Positions 8,363 to 15,663 of a stretch of DNA of 20,488 nucleotides are shown here, in pieces. The position numbers and the translations under genes are program-made. The DNA is from a virus. The notes below the pieces were generated by a model, which was not told the DNA's origin, did not search any database, and saw only the letters and a list, made by a program, of their open reading frames with translations. The stretch spans positions 1 through 20,488 of the IMG/VR virus record IMGVR_UViG_3300031631_000036. One strand, written 5' to 3'. Each line of letters begins with the position of its first letter. The first letter of the stretch is position 1.

Positions 8363-8833
8363 TTAGACCTGACCCGGATACCACGCCGCTGGTTCGCTAC
8401 CAGCAACAAACTGGTCGTACACGTCAAGGGCGCTACGCGTCTCGTTTTTGAAGATTGATGGGACGTTGTTCTCGCTGGCGTTAATCCGAACGGCCCCAGA
8501 GATGATGGGGTCGGATAGGAGCCAAAGCTCCAGGTCCCGAAATGCGCGGTTAAGCAGGGAAGCCCCGTAACTGTTGTAACCGTCATCACTGCTGTCCATC
8601 GGTTGCGACAGAATGATTCTAGCCGTAGCAACGTGAGCAACCACATTGCTGAGGATCAGCCCCGCCGCAGTCGAAATGACTGCTGGCAGGGGCAAGACCC
8701 AATACAATGCGAGTTTTGCGTCAACCTCATCGGTTGCTAACCGCAGATAGTCCTCACGAGATAATGCGGAACCGAGCGTCATATCTCCGAGAAGGAGATC
8801 GTTCGCATCGGCGCCGTAGTATTCGACAGCCAT
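8363..8833 (-). CDS. Head-tail connector protein, Mu gp36-like (DUF1320 type)
   Basis: This encodes 156 residues, starting at ATG 8833 with a GAGG site six bases upstream, in the 21-base gap after the capsid gene stop. The first 80 residues are helical and match the pattern of Mu gp36-like adaptors: an acidic helix with DYLRLATDEVDAKL, the segment YWVLPLP, then a long Ala/Val-rich helix (about residues 48-75). Such proteins bind under the portal as the first connector ring. The second half (residues 80-156) is unlike the short family members and is not recognised. Gene order agrees with the assignment. Confidence 0.65.
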   Translation of the reverse strand: MAVEYYGADANDLLLGDMTLGSALSREDYLRLATDEVDAKLALYWVLPLPAVISTAAGLILSNVVAHVATARIILSQPMDSSDDGYNSYGASLLNRAFRDLELWLLSDPIISGAVRINASENNVPSIFKNETRSALDVYDQFVAGSEPAAWYPGQV

Positions 8834-8854
8834 AAATGGCCTCGACTTTCGTGA

Positions 8855-9973
8855 TTACAGGACCTTCGCGGTGTAGGTGAACTCAAGGTGTGGCATGACT
8901 GGGAAAGCCTTGACACCGGAACCAACGTTGTGGCCCCAAGGGTCTTTGGTGGCTTCTTCCCACTCGTAGAAGCCGGAAGCCCATTCACCCTCTGGGTGTG
9001 GACTCGTCAGCGTCTTAGCGAAACCAATAGCGGTGTCATCCAACTCGTTGATGTCTTCCTGTGCGGGGAGGTACAGGATGGTGTCTTCATCAGAGAAGCG
9101 GTTGTTGACCGTGGTGGTTGAGCCGAGCGCACGAGTGCGGTAAATGCCGTCGTAAGCAATGAGCTGAATGCCGGTGGCACGCTCGAATACTGCCTGAGCG
9201 GCTTGCGGTCCCCAGCCATCGATAAGGTATGTGGGATCGACGGGCTTGCCGCCGGTTGCACCAGTCATACCGGATCGTGCAGCGAACTTCTCAGAGTTCA
9301 GGATGTTGCGAAGAACCTTGCTGGAGCAATAGCCCCGAGTCATGCGAACACCGTGGGTGTCAAACATGGTCTCTTGCATGGTCAAAGCGTCGTTGATCGG
9401 ATCAGCGGCAGCAGTGCTCCACAAGTTTCCAGGAACAACGTCGGTCTGCCCGGATGGGCGGCCGTAGTTGACATTGAACTGAATCTTGCCATCGTTGTAA
9501 ACGATCTCGCCCTTGAAGAAACCTTCAAGGATGAGCCATTCGATTCGGTTGTCGAGCTTTTTCTTACGCAACCGAGTATCGCGGGCCATCTTGCCAGCAA
9601 AGTCCTCGGTCATCGAAGAAATGGTCAACGGGAACGGAGTGCCGTTCGACAGTTCGGCGAGGGCGAGGTACTCGCGGTAGCGAGACACATCTGATGCCGT
9701 GTAGTGGTCCTTGATGGACCAGTCGATCAGTGATGCACGTCCTGTGCCACTGACGTCGTCCTTCTGAGCCATCTCGGCCTCAGAATCTTCAGCACGAGCA
9801 GGCGCAAGGCCTTCGACCTCTGGGGTCACGTACTGGAAGATGACGTCGTCAGACTGCACTTCCAACATGGGCGCAAGGTCAAGACCGATGCGACCATTTG
9901 GGGGCGTGATCTCACGGATCGTGCCCAGTGCGACTTCTTTACGGACCAGACGGTCCTGGGAGAGATCAGCCAT
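8855..9973 (-). CDS. Major capsid protein, lambda E-like
   Basis: This encodes 372 residues, close to the usual lambda gpE-family length (about 340-370). The ATG at 9973 follows AAGGAA eight bases upstream. Recognisable parts are the N-terminal GRIGLDLAPMLEVQSDDVIFQYV, a central helix rich in charged residues (residues 125-150, with ARDTRLRKKKLDNRIEWLIL), and the C-terminal PWGHNVGSGVKAFPVMPHLEFTYTAKVL-type ending common in this family. It forms the icosahedral shell. It directly follows the decoration protein, the same D-E order as in lambda. High confidence from both pattern and context. Confidence 0.9.
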   Translation of the reverse strand: MADLSQDRLVRKEVALGTIREITPPNGRIGLDLAPMLEVQSDDVIFQYVTPEVEGLAPARAEDSEAEMAQKDDVSGTGRASLIDWSIKDHYTASDVSRYREYLALAELSNGTPFPLTISSMTEDFAGKMARDTRLRKKKLDNRIEWLILEGFFKGEIVYNDGKIQFNVNYGRPSGQTDVVPGNLWSTAAADPINDALTMQETMFDTHGVRMTRGYCSSKVLRNILNSEKFAARSGMTGATGGKPVDPTYLIDGWGPQAAQAVFERATGIQLIAYDGIYRTRALGSTTTVNNRFSDEDTILYLPAQEDINELDDTAIGFAKTLTSPHPEGEWASGFYEWEEATKDPWGHNVGSGVKAFPVMPHLEFTYTAKVL

Positions 9974-9987
9974 GATATGTTATTCCT

Positions 9988-10773
9988 TTACAGCTCTGTG
10001 CTGGCGGTTCGGAACGTGATGTCGCAGTTCTTAGAACTACGCAGCGCGTCTGCGGTTGTATCGGTCAGTGCAATGACGGTGCCTGCGGCGTTCAACTCAA
10101 AGCACTTAGCCTGTGTTGCCGTCCCGTGGTAGATGTATGCAACTTCTACGTCACGTTCGAGCAACTGGGTTGGGAGGAAGGTGTCACAGATACCAACGTA
10201 GTTGGCGGCAGTTTGACGGCCATCCGTAGCCCCGACCACACCAGGTGTGGTTGTCGTCGGAACGTAGGTAGCACCCACAAGGAGCGAGCTATCTACGGTT
10301 ACGAGAGGCACATCTGCGCCACCAAAGGAGCCGATGAATGTCAACGTCATTGGAGTACCCGGAAGGGTGCCGCCGCCGACAGTGATGTCATCATTGAAGG
10401 TGAGAGCGTCGATTGCAGCCTGAACGGTAGCGACTGAGTCGTTCCAGTTAAGGAGGCCGGTCTCTTCGCCGTAAGCCGTGATGGTGTACGTTCCGGCAGT
10501 GGTCGTGCCACTATCGGTGATGGTCTGGACTTCGTCAGCGCCACTACCGGCAGACTCGACAGGGCCGAGCTTTCCGGCGTCGGAACCTACGGTGATTCGG
10601 GCCAAGGCCATACCTGGTTGCAGGACTCGCTGGGCGACTCCGTCGACGGTGACAAGAGGCAGAGTGTCAGCGGAGAATGTTCCGTGATCAAACTGCAAGT
10701 TCTTGGTCGAACCGAGGTAAACGTTCTTGCCGAATGGCGTCCCGTAACCGGGACCTTTGGTGAAACCTGGCAT
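9988..10773 (-). CDS. Head decoration protein, lambda D-like, with an inserted beta-rich domain
   Basis: This encodes 261 residues, about twice the length of lambda gpD (110). The ATG at 10773 lies just after the protease stop, with a GGGATGAAG site overlapping the end of that gene. Residues 1-74 (FDHGTFSADTLPLVTVDG, then LQPGMALARIT) and residues 183-261 (GRQTAANYVGICDTFLPTQL, then DVEVAYIYHGTATQAKCFEL) look like two halves of a decoration protein. Between them, residues 75-182 form a Thr/Gly-rich segment: a strand TYTITAYG, a helix SVATVQAAIDAL, then MTLTFIGSFGGADVPLVTV. That pattern recurs in phage surface proteins as a small all-beta module. The protein probably trimerises on the capsid with the insert displayed outside. 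Confidence 0.8.
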   Translation of the reverse strand: MPGFTKGPGYGTPFGKNVYLGSTKNLQFDHGTFSADTLPLVTVDGVAQRVLQPGMALARITVGSDAGKLGPVESAGSGADEVQTITDSGTTTAGTYTITAYGEETGLLNWNDSVATVQAAIDALTFNDDITVGGGTLPGTPMTLTFIGSFGGADVPLVTVDSSLLVGATYVPTTTTPGVVGATDGRQTAANYVGICDTFLPTQLLERDVEVAYIYHGTATQAKCFELNAAGTVIALTDTTADALRSSKNCDITFRTASTEL

Positions 10774-10774
10774 T

Positions 10775-11350
10775 TTACTTCATCCCTTCGGGGAGTTTGC
10801 CTGCTGATTTCAGCAGTGCGTAACTTGGTGTGTTCTCGATCATGGAAGCCGGTTGGCCGCCACGAGCGTGCATTGCGACGATTTCCAGGGCGGTGTCGAG
10901 GGCGCTTGGGCCTTCTCCGGTGTCTGGGTCATCCAGCGGGGCGATGAGATCACCATGCTTGTCGAAAATTGACTGGGGAACTGCGTTCTCGTAGCTCGCA
11001 GTGAAAGCTGTGAACTGGTCTGTGGAAAGGGTTCCGGCGAATGCCGTGAGTCCTTCAACCTGCGGGGCCGTAATGACGCCCGTCTCGGCGAGACCGTTTA
11101 CGAAGTCGGTGCGAGCTGCGGCAGCAGTTTCGGTGGCGAACGTTTCGAGCTTGTCGATGTGGGCCTGGACCGAAGCATAATTGGCTTCGGTAACACCGTT
11201 GACCGAGAAGGTCGCGGGGGCTTTGTCGTCCATGTCGGGTTTGGCGTGAGAGGCAATGCCCTCAGCCAGACCAGCAGCGTGGGCTGTGTCGGTCGCGTCG
11301 ACGACGGCCTCAGAGACCGCTTCGTCGAGTTGTTCTTGGGTGAATGTCAT
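10775..11350 (-). CDS. Possible nested scaffold protein from internal start in protease gene
   Basis: An in-frame ATG at 11350 (codon 185) is preceded by GAGGA at 11358-11362, a spacing of 7 bases. This is a stronger ribosome site than that of the full-length gene. The product would be 191 residues, starting MTFTQEQLDEAVSEAV, mostly helical, acidic and free of cysteine. Mu (Z inside I) and lambda (Nu3 inside C) both make their scaffolds this way. No separate scaffold gene is seen in the operon. The internal start is inferred. Confidence 0.6.
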   Translation of the reverse strand: MTFTQEQLDEAVSEAVVDATDTAHAAGLAEGIASHAKPDMDDKAPATFSVNGVTEANYASVQAHIDKLETFATETAAAARTDFVNGLAETGVITAPQVEGLTAFAGTLSTDQFTAFTASYENAVPQSIFDKHGDLIAPLDDPDTGEGPSALDTALEIVAMHARGGQPASMIENTPSYALLKSAGKLPEGMK

Positions 11351-11902
11351 ATCTGAGTCCTCAGTGTCGAGTTCTTTGGTGAAGAGGCCGGAAACGGCCG
11401 GAAGGTCTACGAATGCTACACCGTACAGGAAAGGCCAATGCTCAGCCTCACCGTCAGTGAATGTACCAATCTCGGAAGATCGGCTGCGGTATGTTCCGCG
11501 TTCCCACTTGTCGGCGGCTTCTGGTTCGGTGAACTCGATGTCAGCCATCAAATAACCGTCGGAGAATTTTGCGCCAGTGAAATAGCCGATAACACTTTCG
11601 ATACCGCGGTCGTGGTTTGCACGTACCGGGATGTTTGCGAATGTGCCATCTTTGCGGAACTTGTTGAAATTCGACACCATCTTGCGAAGGTCAGCGTCAG
11701 TCCATTCGGACTCACGGCCTAAACTATCAGTGTGGGTTCCTGAGCGGAATATACTCAAACCGCTAAGGCTTGCCGTACCATCATCGCCACGCGTGAACAC
11801 GGCGTCCGTGTTAGGGGCGCCTCCAAATGAGATCAGGCTGGTCTTATCGAGCATGGTTGGCATTGATGCTGACAGTACGGCTCCAACCTTTATCTTTACC
11901 AT
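10775..11902 (-). CDS. Prohead protease with scaffold-like C-terminus, Mu I-like
   Basis: This encodes 375 residues. The protease part covers about residues 45-175: an N-terminal GLSIFRSGTHTDSLGRES, a probable catalytic His97 in PVRANHDRG, serines at 140-143 in TYRSRSSEIG, and GVAFVDLPAVSGL. This matches the Mu I-type head maturation serine proteases. Residues 185-375 are helical, acidic and Ala-rich, as expected for a fused scaffold. A second ATG at 11350 with its own ribosome site probably yields a separate scaffold (see that entry). The ATG at 11902 has no clear ribosome site; later starts at residues 14 and 17 are possible. The gene lies between portal/Com and decoration genes, the usual place. 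Confidence 0.85.
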   Translation of the reverse strand: MVKIKVGAVLSASMPTMLDKTSLISFGGAPNTDAVFTRGDDGTASLSGLSIFRSGTHTDSLGRESEWTDADLRKMVSNFNKFRKDGTFANIPVRANHDRGIESVIGYFTGAKFSDGYLMADIEFTEPEAADKWERGTYRSRSSEIGTFTDGEAEHWPFLYGVAFVDLPAVSGLFTKELDTEDSDMTFTQEQLDEAVSEAVVDATDTAHAAGLAEGIASHAKPDMDDKAPATFSVNGVTEANYASVQAHIDKLETFATETAAAARTDFVNGLAETGVITAPQVEGLTAFAGTLSTDQFTAFTASYENAVPQSIFDKHGDLIAPLDDPDTGEGPSALDTALEIVAMHARGGQPASMIENTPSYALLKSAGKLPEGMK

Positions 11903-11920
11903 TAAAGAGCCGATCGAAAA

Positions 11921-12172
11921 TTACAACCTCAATGAAGTCGGGAGCCTTTGTTGGCGAGAGTTGACCCCTCCGGTCGTTATTCTGACCAAGTGCCATCTCT
12001 TGCATTCGCGGCATCTGAGATGTGTGACGCCTCCGGTTGCGATCATCTCGCCGAAGATTCGTCCCTGTTTGTAGACCTTTACGTGGACGAAGTGACCAAT
12101 CTTCTGATCATACCCACATCTAGCTAACAGGGCCCTGCTTGCACAGGTGCATCGAATCTCCAGATCGTCCAT
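11921..12172 (-). CDS. Small Com-like zinc-ribbon protein
   Basis: This encodes 83 residues. The ATG at 12172 lies 3 bases after the portal stop, with no clear ribosome site, so translation is probably coupled. Cysteines occur at residues 8 and 10 (IRCTC), 19 (ARCG) and as a pair in LRCRECKRWH near 54-57. This spacing, a Cys pair near the start and a CxxC after about 45 residues, recalls Mu Com-type zinc-finger proteins, in which two Cys pairs bind one zinc. Com activates translation of mom in Mu; related small proteins occur next to Mu-like head genes without mom. The role here is unknown. The first Cys pair is CxC rather than CxxC, which is atypical. Confidence 0.6.
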   Translation of the reverse strand: MDDLEIRCTCASRALLARCGYDQKIGHFVHVKVYKQGRIFGEMIATGGVTHLRCRECKRWHLVRITTGGVNSRQQRLPTSLRL

Positions 12173-12175
12173 TTG

Positions 12176-13858
12176 TTATAGGCCAGTTATTTGACTGTCC
12201 AAGGCTGATGAGAAGTTTTCCATAAATGCGTCGGTGTCCTTGTGAACACCCGAAGCGAGGGACTCCGTAGACCAGACTGACATTCTGTGAACCATGCTCT
12301 TGATGTCATCAGACGAAGCGTCTGGCAACAGGTCGCGTAACTGTGATTCGTGACCCATCGAGATTTGCACCCGATCGGTTGTACCCGCCTTGAAAGCGGC
12401 ACGAACCTGGCCTGAAACTCGACCCTCAATTCTGCCAGCAACCAAACCGAGCTTGCGACTGTTATCCGACTCGGTGTTGCCGGTGTCGGTGTCCGGTTCG
12501 ACAACTGGGTCGGCGGCCGGTGTCGGTTCGTCCTCGGTTAATTGCTGGACCACATCCAACTTCACACCAAGGACTTGTGCCAAGTCTTCAACGTTGGGCT
12601 TTAAGTGTTCCTGCTGGATAGACGCCTGGATCATGGCCCGGAGAGTTTCATCCTGCACCTTGCCCATCTGACGGAAAACGAATCGGGCCCGTGGGGCCTT
12701 CGGTCCGAAGTTGAAGTCGACCATCCTGTCGAGGACATAACGGTCGAGATACTCCTTGAGGTCACCGGCCAAGGTATTCATCATCCACATGAACATGCGC
12801 TCGTGCGCTTGCCCAAGGTTATAACTGCCCACGTCGGCGGTACGGAACAGGAGGACCGGCATAAACATGCCGATCGACATTTCCTCATCAAGACGAGTCA
12901 TATAGCGCTCAAAATCGACGCCTCTCATCTGTGATTCTAGGTATTCGATTTCGTAGTCGTACTGGGATGAACCGCCATTGGCTCCCGATCCCGGCGCCCG
13001 GTCTGATGGCAACACTACGGCAGCGCGGTTGCGGATGTTCTGAACGATGTCCTCCATCGCCTCGCGGCCCGAGACCGTAGTGCCATCACCCTTATCAAGT
13101 TCGGCGTCAAACGGCGCACGACCAATAGGGAGCGGCTCACCGAAGCGCTCGAAATAGCGGTTAGCGAACAGGTGGATTAGCTGGGAAAAGAACCATGCAG
13201 GGAACGCAGACTTCAACAGTTTGCGGCCGTACATATTACCGTTCTCCATAAGGAGTGGATACCACAGCGAGTGCTCTGAGGGGATGTGGCCGGTTGTGCC
13301 CTGCTGCTTAATCCCGTCATAGACATACCGTTTCGGTGCCGTACTACTACCAGTAACAGCGCCCGGTACTTGTTTCCAGTTCACGGAGCATTGCTCGGGA
13401 ACAAGGTCCTTGACCTTGCCGATGTCAATGAATCCGGTCTGAAGATCGTTCTCGTACTGAAGGGCCATTGGAGAGTACCCGGCCCAGTAAGCCTGCGACA
13501 CACCTCGGATAAGCCGTGTCCAGATTTCCCGCAAGTTCTCTTCCACATGGTTTTTGATGCGAGGGTCGGAACATTCAATGTTCCAATCCATCTGGTGCAT
13601 TGTGAAGGCGAGGATTGATAGGGATATATTGATTTGGTAATGGCTTCGCATTGACCTAAAATCGCCGAGCGTCAGCTTGGAAAGGTCGAACTGTAGAAGC
13701 CCTCCACCGGGAAGGGTTAAACTGGTTATGTCCGCACCTGGACCACCCCAAGCTCCAAAACTTGGACCCGTCTTGGGTGCTGCTGCTTTCTTATACTCTG
13801 ACCCGATTCCACCGGGGAGTAACAGTTGAGATGTTGCGCTTTTTTTATAATCGGCCAT
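12176..13858 (-). CDS. Portal protein, Mu gp29-like (DUF935 type)
   Basis: This encodes 560 residues. The ATG at 13858 overlaps the terminase stop by one base (TAATG) and has AGGAGT eight bases upstream inside the terminase gene. The recognisable core includes LLKSAFPAWFFSQLIHLFANRYFERFGEPLPIG (about residues 214-246), an IVQNIRNRAAVVLPSD segment (271-286), and the stem-like helix region LGQAHERMFMWMMNTLAGDLKEYLDRYVLDRMVDFNFG (348-385). This order and spacing match the Mu gp29-like portals. The N-terminal 50 residues and the C-terminal Asp/Thr/Pro-rich stretch with its following helices are variable. The protein forms the 12-fold ring through which DNA enters and leaves the head, and the terminase docks on it. 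Confidence 0.88.
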   Translation of the reverse strand: MADYKKSATSQLLLPGGIGSEYKKAAAPKTGPSFGAWGGPGADITSLTLPGGGLLQFDLSKLTLGDFRSMRSHYQINISLSILAFTMHQMDWNIECSDPRIKNHVEENLREIWTRLIRGVSQAYWAGYSPMALQYENDLQTGFIDIGKVKDLVPEQCSVNWKQVPGAVTGSSTAPKRYVYDGIKQQGTTGHIPSEHSLWYPLLMENGNMYGRKLLKSAFPAWFFSQLIHLFANRYFERFGEPLPIGRAPFDAELDKGDGTTVSGREAMEDIVQNIRNRAAVVLPSDRAPGSGANGGSSQYDYEIEYLESQMRGVDFERYMTRLDEEMSIGMFMPVLLFRTADVGSYNLGQAHERMFMWMMNTLAGDLKEYLDRYVLDRMVDFNFGPKAPRARFVFRQMGKVQDETLRAMIQASIQQEHLKPNVEDLAQVLGVKLDVVQQLTEDEPTPAADPVVEPDTDTGNTESDNSRKLGLVAGRIEGRVSGQVRAAFKAGTTDRVQISMGHESQLRDLLPDASSDDIKSMVHRMSVWSTESLASGVHKDTDAFMENFSSALDSQITGL

Positions 13859-15663
13859 TAGTACAAACTCCTAGTTGATCCCCCTGGAGGAAGCGGTGTC
13901 CGTAAATGGTCGCCGGTTCCACGATATGCGGGATGATGAACTTCACCCGAGGCCATCACTGTCTTCGGCTGATAGTCAGATACCCGCACGACCTTGCGGC
14001 GATACCGGCGATCTCCCATCAGTACGTTGACGACACCAGCCATGGCGTCTGCGACATCCTTCGAGCCTTTATTAGGATGGTCTATCTTCTTGTGATTATC
14101 CACTAATTGAGACAATTCAACGACAGCAATCTCAACTTCCTCCGTCTCATCCTTACGAGAATGCACCATATACGGGGGGAACGAGATTCTTTGCTCGTTG
14201 ATGGCGTCGCGTAGATCGTGGTACGGAACCAGTTTTAGGTCCATTGAAAGAGTGTCGGTGCGGAAGCGTTTCTTCTCTAACTGTTGACGCATATCGACGC
14301 CCTCGAACCCATCCATCGTGACCGTCTTTAGCTTGAATTTGCGGGTGTCACGGAGTTCATAGATCATCCGACGAATATCAGAGAAGTCCACCTGACGCCC
14401 ACCCTGTCCGCGTATTTGCATAAGCAGGTCGATTTCGATGAACGGTTTCGTTTCACCGTCGCCACAGTCCACCATCTCAGAGACATGACCCATACAGAAC
14501 CCAAGAGCGTCGCCGTTAGCCGAGTAGGCGATGTCCATGTGCGAGGTGCGCTCCACCGAATCCTGTGCCCGGAACCAGTCGGCAATGTTGCCGTCGACGT
14601 CAACCGGAGACTCCGAACCATGCTTATCCACCCAACGTTGAACGCATTCTACAATTCGGAACGTCTGGCTGATGAACGGATTGCCCACCGCTGGAGGGAT
14701 GCCTGCCAGGTCGCGTAATGCTTTGGAGGGGTTGGTCTTGAACTGCGGCAAGTAGAGGGAAGGTATCTCCATAACGTTGTCGCCGTCAGCGACCGTTGAT
14801 GCGAGGGCCGCGGGGATCACCTGCTTGCGCGCGACGTCGTAATGGAATGTGGGGAAGTTGCCATCCTGGTCCTGATAGCCGTGAAAATCCATGCCTCGGC
14901 TTTCCCAGATAGTCATTACGTGAGAATATGCGTCTGGGTCCGAAGCGAACTCTTCGACCATGTGAGCGGCGAAGCCGGTCGAGGACTTCATCTGACCAAT
15001 AATTAGAATAAACCCCTTGTCACCGAAACGGGATGTCATACGGTTTGAGATCGTCTCATAACCGGCCGCCGCGTAATCGCGGTGCTCCGTCACAGTATGA
15101 GAATCAGCCTCATCAAGAATACCACCAAGGATGTTGTAACCCTCGAAGGTTGTTTCCTTGCTGTCTCCTGGGACGATCCAAATGTCCTTCTCGGGCCAAC
15201 GGAACTGGTTCTTAAAGTTCGGGTCAGTGGGATAGTTCTTGAACCAAGGGGAGTGGTTGATTCGTGCCTTGATGTCACTGAAGATGACCTCACGCGCTTG
15301 CTTCTCATTCGTTGACATCTGCATGAACGCAATACGCGAACCGGGCATGAGGCCGAAGAACTTTTGCGGGTCCGACAGGCACAGAACCCAGTGAACGAGG
15401 TACGGGAGGACGATCGCAGCGATAGTTGTTTTACCAATACCAATACCGCCGGAGATGATGGCCTTTGGGTAACGGGTGGGGTTGGTCCCGCTCACCGTGT
15501 CGCCCATAATCTCAGCCAACACCCCCTTGATGGAGTCGCGAGTTGATTCCTCAATGTCGAGATACTGGGGCCCCAAAAACTCAAGCAGGGTCGCTGGACG
15601 TTGCCCGAAGTCTGGGTTGTCTCGTAACCAGGCTAGATCTTCAGACAGGGTCAGACTGGACAC
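13858..15663 (-). CDS. Terminase large subunit
   Basis: This encodes 601 residues, within the usual range of about 450-650. The start is GTG at 15663 with a GAGGTGA site just upstream; it overlaps the preceding gene by 23 bases. Motor domain: Walker A SGGIGIGKTT (71-80), Walker B GGILDEAD (180-187, Asp184/Glu185), and a probable coupling motif IIGQMKS (221-227). Nuclease domain: candidate metal-binding residues Asp377 (HMDIAY), Asp451 (TMDGF) and Asp536/Asp539 (KDVADAMAG), an RNase H-like arrangement. The protein powers DNA packaging into the prohead and cuts the concatemer. All catalytic motifs appear intact. The packaging strategy (cos, pac or other) cannot be told from this sequence. Confidence 0.93.
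   Translation of the reverse strand: MSSLTLSEDLAWLRDNPDFGQRPATLLEFLGPQYLDIEESTRDSIKGVLAEIMGDTVSGTNPTRYPKAIISGGIGIGKTTIAAIVLPYLVHWVLCLSDPQKFFGLMPGSRIAFMQMSTNEKQAREVIFSDIKARINHSPWFKNYPTDPNFKNQFRWPEKDIWIVPGDSKETTFEGYNILGGILDEADSHTVTEHRDYAAAGYETISNRMTSRFGDKGFILIIGQMKSSTGFAAHMVEEFASDPDAYSHVMTIWESRGMDFHGYQDQDGNFPTFHYDVARKQVIPAALASTVADGDNVMEIPSLYLPQFKTNPSKALRDLAGIPPAVGNPFISQTFRIVECVQRWVDKHGSESPVDVDGNIADWFRAQDSVERTSHMDIAYSANGDALGFCMGHVSEMVDCGDGETKPFIEIDLLMQIRGQGGRQVDFSDIRRMIYELRDTRKFKLKTVTMDGFEGVDMRQQLEKKRFRTDTLSMDLKLVPYHDLRDAINEQRISFPPYMVHSRKDETEEVEIAVVELSQLVDNHKKIDHPNKGSKDVADAMAGVVNVLMGDRRYRRKVVRVSDYQPKTVMASGEVHHPAYRGTGDHLRTPLPPGGSTRSLY

Noticed and set aside
8359-8646. Upstream extension of the gp10-like gene to 8646
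   Set aside because: It overlaps the connector gene in another frame and reads as Ser/Thr/Arg filler. ATG 8358, just after the connector stop, is a better start.
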